A stretch of DNA of 64,000 nt, from NCBI GenBank assembly GCA_033961575.1, contig CM066728.1, positions 178,613,678-178,677,677 on the forward strand. The letters are read 5' to 3'. Below the pieces are notes generated by a model. That model was not told the DNA's origin. It searched no databases and worked only from the letters and a program-made list of their open reading frames with translations. Position numbers and translations under genes: made by a program. Below are positions 38,608-50,785 of the stretch, piece by piece; within the stretch, counting starts at the first letter, position 1; each line of letters begins with the position of its first letter. The stretch comes from Aselliscus stoliczkanus. Its lineage: Eukaryota > Chordata > Mammalia > Chiroptera > Hipposideridae.

Positions 38608-38990
38608 TGTTGCTGCAGACTGAATTGCGCCCTCCTTGCAGTCATATATTGAAGCCCTAATCCCCAATATGATATTTGGAGATAGGGCCTTTGGATGATA
38701 ATTAGGTTTAGAGGGGGTCATGAGGGTGAGGCCCTCATGATGGGATTAGTGCCCTTATCAGAAGAGACCCCAGTGAGTTTGCTTGCTCTCCATGCCAATG
38801 CAAAATGGAGGTCATGTGAGCACACCGTGAGAAGGAGCCATCTCCAACTTGAGGGGAGAGCTCTCACCAGCACCTGATGGTGCTGGCACCCTGATCTTGG
38901 ATATAAGTACCCAGAACTATAAGGAAATTAGTTACTGTTGTTTAAGCTACCCAGCCTGGTATTTTCTTATTGCAGCCGAGCAGACTAACA
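38608..38990 (+). mobile_element. solo LTR of the MST (ERVL-MaLR) type
   Basis: Begins TGTTGCTGCAGACTGAATTG and ends GAGCAGACTAACA, with 'tgatatttggagatagggcc', 'gaggccctcatgatgggatt' and 'tgttgtttaagctaccc' in the order of MST LTRs. Its length of 383 bp fits. It is an old retroviral-type LTR without internal genes; no TSD is obvious. Confidence 0.85.
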
Positions 38991-38999
38991 TAATTGTGT

Positions 39000-39280
39000 A
39001 TACATATATGGCATATTCTCAATTTATAATAACATAGTAATTATAGGCAATATTTATTAATGCTTTACGCTGGAACTAGTCCCAAGTTCATTTAGCTAAC
39101 CCTATGTGGTGTGTGTGTGTATATGTACCTATGTAGTAGCATAGTTACATTATCTCCATTTTATAGAGAGAGATTTTGAAGTATAACGAGGTGGTAAGTT
39201 AATTGCTGAAGGACGCATAATAAAGAACAGAATCCATATCCAAACAAGATGCTTTCTAAATCCAGAGCCTGTTCTTTTAA
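39000..39280 (-). repeat. MIR-like fragment, antisense
   Basis: 'ttatctccattttatagagagag', then 'gaggtggtaagttaattgctgaagg' and 'aatccagagcctgttc' follow the antisense MIR order at low similarity. A short TG run at 39109-39120 lies inside. Confidence 0.5.
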
Positions 39281-39915
39281 CGGTGGCACAGTTTTTATCT
39301 TTTATCTTTGACTCTTCTTTATAAGAAATGTGAAGCACAATATCGAGGCCTGTACATAACAACTTTCCTTACAGTAGATGCAGATTTCACTAGGAAGTCT
39401 GTTGATAATGAGCACGTCTACCTGTCTAAAGTTGATCTCTACTAAACTTACTTCATGCAGTTATTCTAATGAACAAATCTGAAAACTGGGAATGACATTG
39501 CTTCATTAGAAAGCACTGTCAGTTGCATAAAATGTTTTTCTGGAAAGCACTGCTGGAATGCACATGCCAAGCTTCTCTCTTCACAAGGAGGCAAAGAGTA
39601 AACCCATGAATTCTGGGCAAAATTTTGACTCTATTGCAATTTATCTTCCACTAACCCAGATTCCTATTTTTTGGCCCCCTTTTCCGTTTGTTGTATTAGT
39701 ACAATCCCTTGCCCCTTCATGTATGGCCTAGGGTCCTCACACTCAAACCTCCTTCTCCCCAAACATATACACATTATTAAGTTAGAAAGATTCAGATGCA
39801 TGCTTTCATGCCCAGAAAGGCCACCATGGACAGACATACAGGCCACCACCTTTTAGGACACACATTTCAGGATGTGCTGGGGACATGATACTAACCATCT
39901 TCTCATTTCTTACAG

Positions 39916-40043
39916 AGCTCCAGGACAACGCGCTCTGAGGAGGACAGGGACAGCCTGTGGGACGCCTGGGGCCCATGGAGCGAGTGTTCCCGCACCTGCG
40001 GTGGAGGTGCCTCTTACTCTCTAAGACGCTGTCTCAGCAGCAA
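39916..40043 (+). CDS. ADAMTSL1: ADAMTSL1 exon 2
   Basis: Encodes residues 22-63 and two bases of codon 64. It starts [20 protein letters not shown], then [20 protein letters not shown]. The first part completes the signal peptide (cleavage likely near residue 28); the rest opens thrombospondin type-1 repeat 1. W36, W39 and W42 form WxxWxxW, a C-mannosylation motif. C45-S-R-T48-C49-G is a CxxTCG O-fucosylation motif; I recall both being documented for punctin-1 at these residues. The acceptor TTTCTTACAG and donor GTAAGT are strong. Exon length is 128 nt, phase 0 in and phase 2 out, matching exon 3. Differences I recall from human are conservative (T26 for A, S34 for G). Confidence 0.95.
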
Positions 40044-40904
40044 GTAAGTCCTGTACCCAAAGGGGGCTTTTGTAAGGCCCAAGGGTGGCAGGTTCGAGGC
40101 ATAAAACTGAGGTGTGAAGAATTAAATATGTGAATCTCCAGCTAGGTATTCCTGTACTCATATGGAAATAAGAATTTACCTCATTTACCACAGAAATTTT
40201 ATGTGTTTTTATTTTAGAACTAGAAGAATGTATTCATCGAAGTAGATCTGGTACCTTTCGTTCCACAATATATACTTTTTGCACCACCTTAATTATGGTG
40301 ACAGTACTAACATTAATAGCATATTAAGCTTATGTTGGATTCCAATGTTACCAAGTCCTTTGCCAATGAATGGTATATTGGTTTAGTTTTTTTGTATGTT
40401 GTAGTGGCCAGAAGTTCTCTAAGGTCATTTGGTTCAATGAAGGATAAGTTTTGACCATAAGAAGACTTGGGAGAGTAGAAATGCAATGGGAATTGGGCAC
40501 CAATAGTGAGAGTGATGATGAAGGTGGAAATGAGAGTAATCAATGGTTTCTAAACTGAAAGGAAAAAGCCTGAGGTGCTAGAATAAAAAGTCTTCACATA
40601 GAATAATAGTAATTCATAACTGCTTCTTGAACTGTGTGGTCCATGACTAGATTTTTCTCCAAACTGTAAAATACAAAGTACCATGGTATTTTTTGAATGA
40701 AGTATTTCATTTGACAGTGAAAAATGCTATATGTGGCAAGTAAGAGGTTTGATGAAAATTACTATATATTATTAAACATAAAACAGAAGAAGGAAAAAAT
40801 ATACATCTGCTGATTCTTCTAGACTTTTCACAAACAAATGGCAGAAAAGTGGTGAAATGTCAGTTCAGGAAAATGTCTATTTACTAAGAGTGAGAATTTC
40901 TTGA

Positions 40905-41005
40905 AATCATGGTCTGAGTCTAATCCCTTTCTGTATCCCCTAGGCCTGCACAGGGTCTGACAGATATTAGGAGCTCAATAGATGTTTCTTCACTGAATCT
41001 ATTGA
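40905..41005 (+). repeat. LINE-2 3' end fragment
   Basis: 'cccctaggcctgcacagggtctg' then 'attaggagctcaatagatgtttc' corresponds to the last 100 bp or so of L2. Short and diverged. Confidence 0.65.
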
Positions 41006-42986
41006 TAACTGCAGTCCATTTTGGTTCCAGGCAGGTCCCAGTGGGAATGACATACCCTGGAAAAAATGGTCAAAGGGCATATCTTGCAAGAAATCAGACC
41101 AATTCTGGTATTCAGCTATTCTTATGTTTTGGTCTGCACTGAAGATGGGTCTGTTAGATTGTTTGTCTTCTTTCGAGGCCAACTTCATACCAAACCAGAT
41201 CCCTGAGATGTTAAGAAAGAATAGACCTTTCATCCTTATGATTCACCTGTTCTCTTAATCTTGAACATCAAAAACATCCTCCATCTGCACTACATGGTGC
41301 TACATGGTGATAGCACTTCGTGAGGCATAACTGATAATAAATATGCATCAGGAAAGCCAAAATGTACAAATTTGGAATGTTCCTATTATGTAGTTTTCTC
41401 AAATTAGCATGCTCGAGTGTTCTTTAGGGATGAGCCAAACATATGTCTCACAAAGCTAGTAAGAAATGCATGGGAACTTTCATATTGGCTCAGAGATGTG
41501 AATGTCACATTGTGAGAATATTTTATTGAGTAAGAGACTGAGAAGCAACTTAAGGAACAAATTAATATCACAAGGAAAATTATGTCATTCAGCATTTTAC
41601 CAAATGTTAATGTTATGTGAAATTCAAAAATGCTATTTTTGTCATGCGGTAAATTAAGACTCCAGTTGTTAAGATTTTAGTATGATACTATAGAAGATAT
41701 CAGTTGTCATGTAGTGATAATGGATTGCAACTGTAGAATGTAAATTCTATAATGATAAATGTATAGAATACATGTCTCGATTTGACTTTCAAATGTTGAA
41801 AAAAATACAGTTAGTAAACAAATACTGAGCTGGAAAGGAAGCTACCAAGTGGGAAAAGGGGTGGACCACCCATTCTTTAGGGATTTGAAGAAGGGAAAAA
41901 AACTCCAAAAAGATTACATTTTCAAATCCAATAAGAATATAAAGAAATTTTAAAAGAACAAATGCAATGGCTAACTCATCCAATGAGTCGTTTGTCTCAA
42001 GAGAACCAGAATGAGTATAGCTGAGCATAAACTGACCTTAGAATATAAGCCCTATGGAAGAATGGTGTCAAAATATGTGCTGGGGCACAGATAAACAATC
42101 CTGTAATGATTTTTTTTTAAAGTACCCATTGGCCAAATTAAGTCACTTGGCCAAGCTCAGTGTCAAAGAGTCAAAGTGGGAACATGAAAATGTTATGTGG
42201 AAAGGCATGCGATGTAGGGAGGCTGAAGAAATGGGACCATTTTTGAAATCTACCATGGATGGTCTCCTATGGCTTTCTTATTCATTTTTAATGTCTAATG
42301 AGATTAATAGGTTTTCTCTTATCGCTACAGTCCAGATTTAGGCATCTGAATTCAATTCAGTCACCTTATCCTTATGGGAAAATCAGAATGTATGTGTTAT
42401 GAATGTATGTGTCCTTAGAAACCCAGCAGGTGACTGGAATGTGTGTGGTAGTCCAATGGTATGAATTCAAATTCAGCCCTAATAAAACCCCTCTATCTGC
42501 TGAATTAACCTGATAGGCCATTTTTTCAGCCCTGGCCATATGCTCTTAGGTCATCGGTATGATATTTTTAAGTCTATCAACTAATGATTATTCTATTCCT
42601 AAGTGATAAAACTGTAAAGAGCTCTAAAATACCCAGATTTTATGAAATAGATGGTAACCACTCAACTTCCTGTGTTAGTGATCACGTTCCCTGATGGATT
42701 GGGAGCTTGTAGGAGGCTTCATTAACCTTCTAAGTAGAGAGCATCTTCTCCAAGTGATCGTGTGATGGTTACAGGGATTTAAAAAAAAAACAGTGGAGGC
42801 AAAGTGGAGTGAAAATTTAGACAAGCATTAAATATTAAATCCTTCACTCTCAACTGGCAGTGCTTGATGCTGAGGATAAAAGCACTAATCCAGGGAACTA
42901 ATGAGCAGATTTCTTTCCTTGCCTTCTCCCCTGTCCTTTTTCTGAGGTTCACAGAAAGTAAATGGTGCTTGCTTTTCCCAGTTTCT

Positions 42987-43397
42987 TTTTTTTTATTAAT
43001 AGATTTTTATTGGGGAATTGGGGGAGGGGAACAGACAACTTGCTGTCCTTTTGTTCTTCAGTCTAGTTCTGGAGGACTTTGCTTCACTGGCCCATGTTGG
43101 TATCATTGCGCTCTTCCCGGGTGAGGCAGATCAGTTGCCGGCCGCTAGATGGCCGCTCACTGCTGCTACTGGCAGCTCACTCCTGCTGCCAGCCACTCAC
43201 TGTAACCTATGGCAACCCACTGCAGCAGGGGCTGTAGCTATGCTGTCCCTGCGACTCACAGCAGCCCAGCTCCAGGTGGAGCTGTTGTTCACCATCTTAG
43301 CTGTAGAGGGCAGTGTCACTGGCGTTCATATGTGGGATCCGAACTGGGGCCACTAGCATCCCAATCCAGCTCTTAACCAACGTGCCACTCGTCCATA
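42987..43397 (-). mobile_element. long tRNA-headed SINE, antisense, with 15-bp TSD
   Basis: On the - strand: tRNA-like head with GAGTGGCACG, 'agggcagtgtcac' boundary (as seen on +), a body of CTGC/GCAGCC-rich repeats, 'actagactgaagaac' and 'ccaattccccaataaaaatct' at the 3' end. CTTTTCCCAGTTTCT (42972-42986) recurs with one change at 43398-43412. Collinear with the sense copy at 54754-55206. Confidence 0.92.
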
Positions 43398-44280
43398 CTT
43401 TTCCCAATTTCTGATACTGGAGCATTGCTAATGGCTTTTACCTGCATCCCTGGTTTGAGCAACAAAGGAAGACGCTATAGAAACTTTTTTCTACAACATT
43501 TACTAATTTCTGTATGATGATATTAGGTTTTATTGAGTAACTCTGATGATGCAACTGTTGCTAATCTTGTATCACCAAGTGGTAGGTAATACCTGCTTTT
43601 ATTTATTTATTTTTACATTAGAAAACAGACTACACCCACTTGTACTTTATGATGGTCCTTTATTTCAAGTTAAACAATGTAACAACCACTTTGAGAAGCT
43701 GCTTCTCTTTCCAGTTCTTCACCTTTCCTACCAAATACTCTGAAATAATAGTTTTAGCAAATTCGTTTGGCTGGTTGAGCTGGATTGTGTGTTGTGTAGT
43801 GAAAGCAATCTTCATCAACCTAAATTATTTAAATATATATATTTAATACTATAGATCTGTCTCTGAGAACTCTAAGTTTGTCTTCGGCCAGTTAATTTAG
43901 CCCTGTAAGGAGTTCCAGATGAGACAGGCACTTCAGAATACTGTTTTAACGTCATGTGTACCACTGTAGGAGGCCTTTGCCAAGACCTAGGTCAAAGGGG
44001 GAAAACTGCTGCTTATCTGAGATGGCAACGAGTCAGACAGATAAATGATCTTAATAAACGTGATGCCAACCTTTGCGTTGGTGGCTGAAGAACATTTAAA
44101 GGTCTTTCATGACCTTTCTTACTTTCTGAAATGCCAAATTAATCTGCAGAGTAGTTAATAGTATGGATTACTAGAATAATATTATAGATGCATTAAACAT
44201 TAAGAGTATAAATATTTTGTTAAATCCCAATGGATTAAATGAAGGGCTTATCAACTTGATGTATATCCACAGAGCAAAAT

Positions 44281-44397
44281 GGGCCGGCCGAGTGGCGCGG
44301 TGGTTAAGCACTGGCTTGGGAAGCCAGCGGCCCTGGTTCGGGTCCCACATGTGAGGGCCAGTGACACTGCCCTCAAAAAAAAAAAAAAAAAAAAAGC
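44281..44397 (+). mobile_element. short tRNA-headed SINE, sense
   Basis: Well-preserved GGGCCGGCCGAGTGGCGCGG head, B-box-like GGTTCGGGTCC, 'gagggccagtgacactgccc' and an A21-like tail. Probably young; the TSD is not clear. Confidence 0.92.
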
Positions 44398-45681
44398 CTA
44401 CCTGTAAAAGATAAAAGCACTCTTTAGAAGTCACCCCAATAAACTTTAATTTAAAAAAAAGTTAATAAATTTTGAATTGAATAATTATTTTGAGTTGAAT
44501 AAAATTATTAGGTAAACAAGAGATAAAATTATCTTACGATGGAGGTGTCTTTAAAACAGTAAGATTATGGTATTATTTTGAAGGGAATATGGCTGCCAAA
44601 ATGGTGTCAGTTTAAACACAGAAAAATTAAAATAAATAACCCCAAAGAATCTTATCTCACAGGAATTGGAAAGATCATTCTAACCATCTCATTTCATAAT
44701 AATTGATCTAAGGGAAAGTAAGCTAACGTCTCTGATTTTTTAATTGCAAACACAATTCTTCTCCCATAAAAATATTGATACTTACACTAATATAAACTTT
44801 AGCTAGCAATTAATTTCTATACCATATAATAATACCAAAAGAAAAATTTTCACATTAAGATTTGGCTTCTTACACAAATATTTTTTTCTTTTAAAGTCAT
44901 CTCATCTCTATCATAACATCCAATTAAGGCTCACAGGACTTGTTTTAAGAGGTTTTAGAACTTTCAGTTCAAGTGAGCCCCAAAGCAAGATTTATCTGTT
45001 TTTCCATCTAGTATTGCATGTTATCAGCCTTGTTTTCCTTGGAAATGTTTGAGTTTTTGTTTAAAAGAAAGATATACAAGTTCAGAGTGGGTCCGACTAC
45101 TCATGTCATTTATATGAGGTGGTCTTTTCATTGTGTTAAAGGAAAGTTCACATTTTGGAATTTATGTTTGAGAGTTTGCGGTTGCCTTCCTTTTACTTTT
45201 TGGGTCAAAGCCTACTCTAAATGTATTACCAGGACTTCTAATATTCCAGGTCATATATCTTAGAGGAATGTTTTGTTCCAAGATCTGATCTCCTTTCAAG
45301 GAGGAGAATCCACCAAGGCCAATGACTGAATGTTTGGGACCAATTTATGGCCTGGTTTATTCCATAAACCTGTTTGTTGGAATAAAAGATGGCTGGAAAT
45401 GTGTTTGGTGTCCATAACCTTTACTAACCATGTTGAAAATCTGTTAACTCTTGGCTGTCTATTTCTATTTATTTAAAAATTCCTTATTTGGTTAGTTTAA
45501 TAGCTCTTCTAAAGTTTTTATTTCTGCACAATTTTTTAACTACTTTATTGAGATGTGTTTGACTTGTAAAAATTATATATATTTAAGGTGTAGAACTTGA
45601 TGTTTTGATTATACGTATATGTTATAAAAAGATCACCACAATCAAGCTAAATAAATTATCTGTCACCACTCCATAGTTACC

Positions 45682-45707
45682 GTGTGTGTGTGTGTGTGTG
45701 TGTGTGT
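45682..45707 (+). repeat. (GT)13 microsatellite
   Basis: Uninterrupted GT run within the L1 3' UTR region. Confidence 0.9.
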
Positions 45708-46597
45708 ATAGAAGATTTAAAGTCTGTCCTCTTAGGAAATTTCAAGTATACAATAGAGTATTGTTAACTATTGTCACCATGCTGTGTATTAGATCTCCAG
45801 AACTCATTCATCTTGTGTAACTGAAACTTTGTATCCTTCGACTATTATTCCCCCCTCTCCTCTGCCCCTGGCAAACCACCATTCTACTCTCTGCTTCTAT
45901 GTGTTTGGCTATTTTAGATTCCACATATAAGTGAGATCGTGCAGTATTTGTCTTTTTGTGTCTGGCTTATTTCATTTAACATAATGTCCTCCAGGTTCCT
46001 CCATGTTGTCACACACACTGCGGGATTTCCTTGTTTGTTAAGACTAAATAATACTCCATTGTGTGTGTATATTCTCTTTAGTCATTGACCTGTCAAGGGA
46101 TATTTAGGTTTTTTCAACGTCTTGATTATTATGAATAATGCTGCAGTGCACATGGGTGCAAATATCTCTTTAAGATCCAAATTTCATTTCCTTTGGATAT
46201 ATACACCCACAAGTGAGGTTGGTGGATCTTATAATAGTTACATGTTTAATTTGGGGGGAACCTCTACACTGTTTTCCATAATGGCTTTACCAGTTTATGT
46301 TTTCACCAACAGTGTAGTGTTGCCTTTTCTGTGCATCCTCACCAACCCTTATTATCTTTTGTCTTTTGATAATAACCATTCTAACAGGAATGAGCTGATA
46401 CCTCTTCGTGGTTTTGATTTGCATTTCCCTGATGATTATTGATGTTGGGCACCTTTTCATATGTCTGTTGTACATTTGTATGGAGTCTTTTTGAAAACAT
46501 CTGTTCAGGACCTTACCCATTTTTTATTGGGTTATTTGGTTTTTTAACTATTGAGTTGTAGGAGTTTCGTATATATTTTGGATATTAAGTCCTTATC

Positions 46598-46598
<1 letters not shown>

Positions 46599-46670
<72 letters not shown>
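46599..46670 (+). repeat. (GATA)12 (GACA)6 tetranucleotide repeat
   Basis: Twelve exact GATA units followed by six exact GACA units. This is the composition of Bkm-type satellites known from vertebrate genomes. It sits inside an L1, where it likely grew from a short TCAGATAG seed. Confidence 0.95.
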
Positions 46671-46671
<1 letters not shown>

Positions 46672-47793
46672 GACACATAGATAGTTTTCAAATACTGTCT
46701 CCCATTACATAAATTGCATATTCTTTCTGGTGATTGTTTTCTTTGCTTTACAGGAGTTTTTTCATTTGTTCTAGTCCCACTTGTCTCTTTTTGCTTTGGC
46801 TGCCTGTGCTTTCAGTATCATGACCAAAAATCATTGCCAAGACCAATGTCAAGATGTTTTCCCCCTGTTTTTCTCTGGAGCTTTACAGTTGAGGTTTTAC
46901 ATTTAATCTTTCTCCATTTTTTAGGTCATTTTTGTATTTGGTGTGCAACAAGGGTCCCATTTCATTCTTCTGCATGTGGATATCTAGTTTTCCTGACATT
47001 ATTTACTGAAGAGACTATCCTTACCCACTTATGAGTTCTTGGCACCATTGTCAAAGATTAGTTGACCATTACATATGTAGGTATACTTCTGGACTCTCTA
47101 TTCTGCTCCTTTGGCCTATCTGTCTTTTTATGTAATACCAAACTGTTTGATATTATACCTTTGTAACTTAGTTTGGAATCAGGAATTGTGATGCCTCCAG
47201 CTTTATTCTTCCTTCTCAGGATTGGCTGGGCTATTTGGGATTTTGGGGGGTTTCATATGAATTTATAGATCCCTTTAGGAGTATGGACTTTTAACAAAAT
47301 TAATTCTCCCAATCTATGAACATATTTTTATTTATCTGTATCTTCTTTAGTTTTATTCATCAATGTTTTGTAGTTTTCAGGGTATAAGTCTTTCACCTCG
47401 CTGGTCAAGTTTATTGCTGAGTGATTTATTCTTTTTGATGCAGTTGTAAATGGGAATCCTTTCTTAATTTCCTTTCCTGGTAGTTTGTTGTTATTATATA
47501 GAAATAGCACCAGTTTCTATATGTTAATTTTGTAGTCTGCAACTTTCTTGAATTCATTTGTTAGTTCTAACAGTCTTTTTATTGAGTCTTTATGGTTTCT
47601 ATATATATGATAATATCTGCAGAGATCATTTTATTTCTTTCTTCTCAATTTGGGTGCATTTTAGTTCTTTTTCTTGTCTGATTGCTCTAACTTGGACTCC
47701 TGGTACTATGTTAAATGGAAGAGGTGACAGCAGGCCTCCTTGCTTGTGTGGAATCATAGAGGAAAAACTTTCAGTTTTTTTCCCATTGATTTT

Positions 47794-48172
47794 TTAAAAA
47801 ATTTTATTAAATTTACAAGTTTCAAGTGTACAATTTTATAATACATCTTGTATATATTGCATTGTGTGTCACCACCCAGAGTCAGTACTCCTTCCATCAC
47901 TATATATTTGACCCCCTTTACCCTCTTCTACTATCTTCCCACCTGCCTTTCCCTCTGGTTACCACCATACTGTTGTCTGTGTCTATGAGTTTTTGTTTGT
48001 CTTTTTCATTTGTTGCTTTCAGTTTTGTATCCCACATGTGAGTGAAATCATATGGTTCCCAACTTATTTTGCTGAGCACAATAATCTCAAAATCCATTCA
48101 TGTTGTCACAAATGGCAGTATTTCATCTTTTCTTATGGCTGAGTAATTGTGGTACATATATACAATGGAATA
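47794..48172 (-). mobile_element. nested 5'-truncated L1 with 14-bp TSD
   Basis: An L1 3' end of about 380 bp, antisense, with 'caccacccagagtcag' and 'actgttgtctgtgtctatgag'. TTCCCATTGATTTT flanks it exactly at 47780-47793 and 48173-48186, and the host L1 is continuous once the insert is removed. The poly-A end appears as TTTAAAAAATTTTATT on the left. Confidence 0.92.
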
Positions 48173-48762
48173 TTCCCATTGATTTTGAGGTTAGCTATGG
48201 GCTTTTCATATCTGGCCTTTATTGTGTTGTGGTCAGTTCATTTTATACCTCTTTTGGTGAGAGGTTTTTTTTTATTATTATTATTGTTCATAAATGGTTG
48301 TTAAATTTTTCATATGCTTTTTCTGAGATGATCGTGTGTTTTATATCTTTCATTCTGTTAATATGGTGTATCATATTGACTGATTTGTATATGTTGTGCC
48401 ATCCTTGCATCTCAGGGATAAACCCCATTTGGTCATGGTGTGTAAGGTTTTTAATATGCTATTGAATTCAGTTTGCTATGATTTTATTGAATATTTTTGC
48501 ATCAGTGTTCATTAGGGATATTGGTCTATAGTTTTCTTGTGGTGTCTTTGTCTAACTTTGGTATCAGAGTGGTACTGGCCTCATAAAATTAGTTTGGAGG
48601 TATTTCCTCATCTTTTTTTTTTTTTAAAACATTTAAGAAGAATTGGTATTGTTTTTTGAATGTTTAGTTGAATTCATCAGTGAAAGTAGTGGGTCCTAGT
48701 CTTTCTTTGTTGGAAGGTTTTTGATCATTGCTTCAATATTCTTATTTGTTACTGGTCCAAAC

Positions 48763-49105
48763 TAGAAAAGGAAGAACAAACTAAGCCACAGATAGCAGAA
48801 GGAAGAAAAAAATAAAGATTAGAACATAAATAAATCAAATAAAGATGAAAACAATTTTTTTCAATCGAATAAACTAACAGTTAGGATTTTTTGAAAAGGT
48901 ATATGAACAGATTCTTGGCTAAACTAAGAAAAAAAGATAAAAGTTGCAAATAAGTAAAATTGGAAATATAAAAGGAGACACTACAATGGATACCTCAGAA
49001 ATTAGAAGAATCATAAAAGACTATTATAACAATTATAGGCCAACGAATTGGATAACCTAGAGAAAATGGACAAATTCTTAAAAACCTATAACCTTCCAAG
49101 ACTGA
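48763..49105 (+). mobile_element. inverted 5' segment of the neighbouring L1
   Basis: Sense-strand L1 ORF2 sequence: 'ctagaaaaggaagaacaaact', 'aaagattagaacataaataaat' and 'aattataggccaacgaattgg', ending 'ccttccaagactgaag'. In L1 coordinates this end lies directly beside the start of the antisense part (which begins at 'accagtaacaaataag' read in L1 sense). This is the signature of twin priming during one insertion. Confidence 0.85.
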
Positions 49106-49327
49106 AGCACCTCAATTTGTATTCATTTAATAAATATTTATTGAGCATCTTATTAGGCAAGTTGCTGGGTATAACTAAGAATAAAAAGCCCAAGTGGCAA
49201 GCTTCTGCTCTTGGGAATTCACCAGTTTATTAAGTTTCTATACTGAATTTCTACTGATTATAGTTTCAAGATATTTTAAGAACTAAGATAATTTCCCCCA
49301 CTTCTGTAAATAGGTAATACATCTGTA

Positions 49328-49515
49328 GCAGTGGTTCTTAACCCTAGCTATACTTTAGAGTTACCTGAAGAGCTTTAAAAAATAAACAATACAAATATGG
49401 GCATCCCATTGAAAACCAGTTAAATTAGAATCTCTGGAAATGGAACCTTGATGTCAATAATTTTTAAAGGCTCTCCAGGATTTTAATGTGTATCTAGCAC
49501 TAGAACTGCTGCTCT
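49328..49515 (+). mobile_element. MER5-like hAT (Charlie) MITE
   Basis: Begins CAGTGGTTCTTAACCCTAGC, continues 'ttagagttacctgaagagcttt' and 'ttagaatctctggaa', and ends 'ctagaactgctgctc'. Old nonautonomous element. Confidence 0.75.
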
Positions 49516-50206
49516 ATTGGAGTAGGTAACAGTGAAATAATGAGGATATCTCCATTTCTCTGGAAATATAGAGGTTGGGATAATGAAGAAGGAATTTTCT
49601 GATTTAAAAAAAAAACGTATTTGTGCTTAAATTTCTCACTCACATTTCTATAAAGAGATCTAGTCTACAGTCTGGAAGGAAAGCAAAGGGCATCAGCATG
49701 TCAGGACATAAAAGTGGCGATTGCCCTTGCACTACTATGAGCCAAGGCAAAAAATTTTCTGAGTGGTTATCCCATTTTCTAGTATCAGTAAAGATCAGCC
49801 TTGCCCAACATGCCAAATGGACTCAATGATTGCTGAAATTTTCATCCATTCCATTAGTAAGCCTATAAATAACACCCTTTAAGCCTCTAGTTTATTAATG
49901 AATGGTTAAGTTATTGTCCAGTGTCTGGGGTGGTTTATGCAAATTCTCTTATCCACCTCCCCTCAAATTCATTAAATTTCCTGTCCACAGAGTGAAATTT
50001 AACTTTCCACTTTACACCCTCTGCATGTAAATAAAGAATGGTTTCCTAATTGTACTTGAATTTTGTTATTGTCTTTGTTTGGGCCCAATTTGTACAATAG
50101 AAAATGAAAGTCTATCTTACCCTAACTGAGTTGCTTGATTTCAACCAATGAGACAGGTTGTGGTGCATGGCCTGGGAGAAGGAGAAGGCAGTGGGGAGGG
50201 AAGGTG

Positions 50207-50208
<2 letters not shown>

Positions 50209-50266
<58 letters not shown>
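50209..50266 (+). repeat. (GA)29 microsatellite
   Basis: Twenty-nine exact GA units following a purine-rich lead-in (GGGAGGGAAGGTGGG). A long homopurine stretch with mirror symmetry, able in principle to form triplex (H-DNA). Confidence 0.95.
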
Positions 50267-50269
<3 letters not shown>

Positions 50270-50644
50270 AAATTAAAAGGACACACCAGATATTTAGATC
50301 AAGAAAAGAGGAATACCAGAATTGCATATATAAGCGGATGGATGCTTTACCTAGAGCCAGAAAGAATAAGTATAGAATGTAAAGTAACATCATATTTACA
50401 TGTGAGCATCAGCTGAAGCCCGTAATTTTCTGTGCCAACCTCAAATAGCTGCGGAACCAATCCCTGCCTCCGGGCTGTGGGGTAGGACTCACCAGTCATG
50501 ATAGAGATTCTTTCCTAGACAGAGAGAGTCACATGGTTAGGAACCCTGCTTTCATACCTGTCTCATTGCCTCTGAGAGAACCTTTATCCTATTTTGTGGA
50601 TTATCCCCTTTACTTTATTTTTTTAATCAAAGTATTAATTTTGA

Positions 50645-50785
50645 ATCTTGGCCTCCCTATTTGCTAGCTGTGTAACGTTGGACTTGGTTGTAGTTTCTCT
50701 GGGATTTAGTTTGCTCATCTGCGATGTCAAATGGGCAGTGTCTGAAACAGACTAGGTGTTCAATAAATGTTTGTATTGAACAAAT
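50645..50785 (+). repeat. MIR SINE, sense
   Basis: 'ctatttgctagctgtgtaacgttgg', 'gggatttagtttgctcatctg' and 'aggtgttcaataaatgtttg' in MIR order. Confidence 0.75.

Larger units (their letters stand above)
45530..48762 (-). mobile_element. L1 retrotransposon 3' portion, antisense
   Basis: Starts at the L1 3' end ('aactactttattgagatgtg') and reads backwards through the 3' UTR and the ORF2 reverse-transcriptase C-terminal region ('tcccatttcattcttctgcatg', 'gatgcctccagctttattctt', 'ttggtctatagttttcttgt'). Many stops and indels make it inactive. It contains a (GT)13 tract (45682-45707), a GATA/GACA tract and a nested younger L1. Its 5' part is inverted next door (48763-49105). Confidence 0.88.

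Noticed and set aside
43018..43356. 112-codon + strand frame rich in Leu and Ala
   Set aside because: Translation of the antisense long SINE. The similar - strand frame at 54731-55126 is the same SINE in the other orientation.
46122..48465. Several frames of 70-121 codons on the + strand
   Set aside because: They are reverse-strand translations of L1 3' UTR and ORF2, hydrophobic by composition only.
50112..50416. Arg/Glu-rich or Ser/Leu-rich frames of 74-93 codons
   Set aside because: Produced by reading the (GA)29 microsatellite in different frames.
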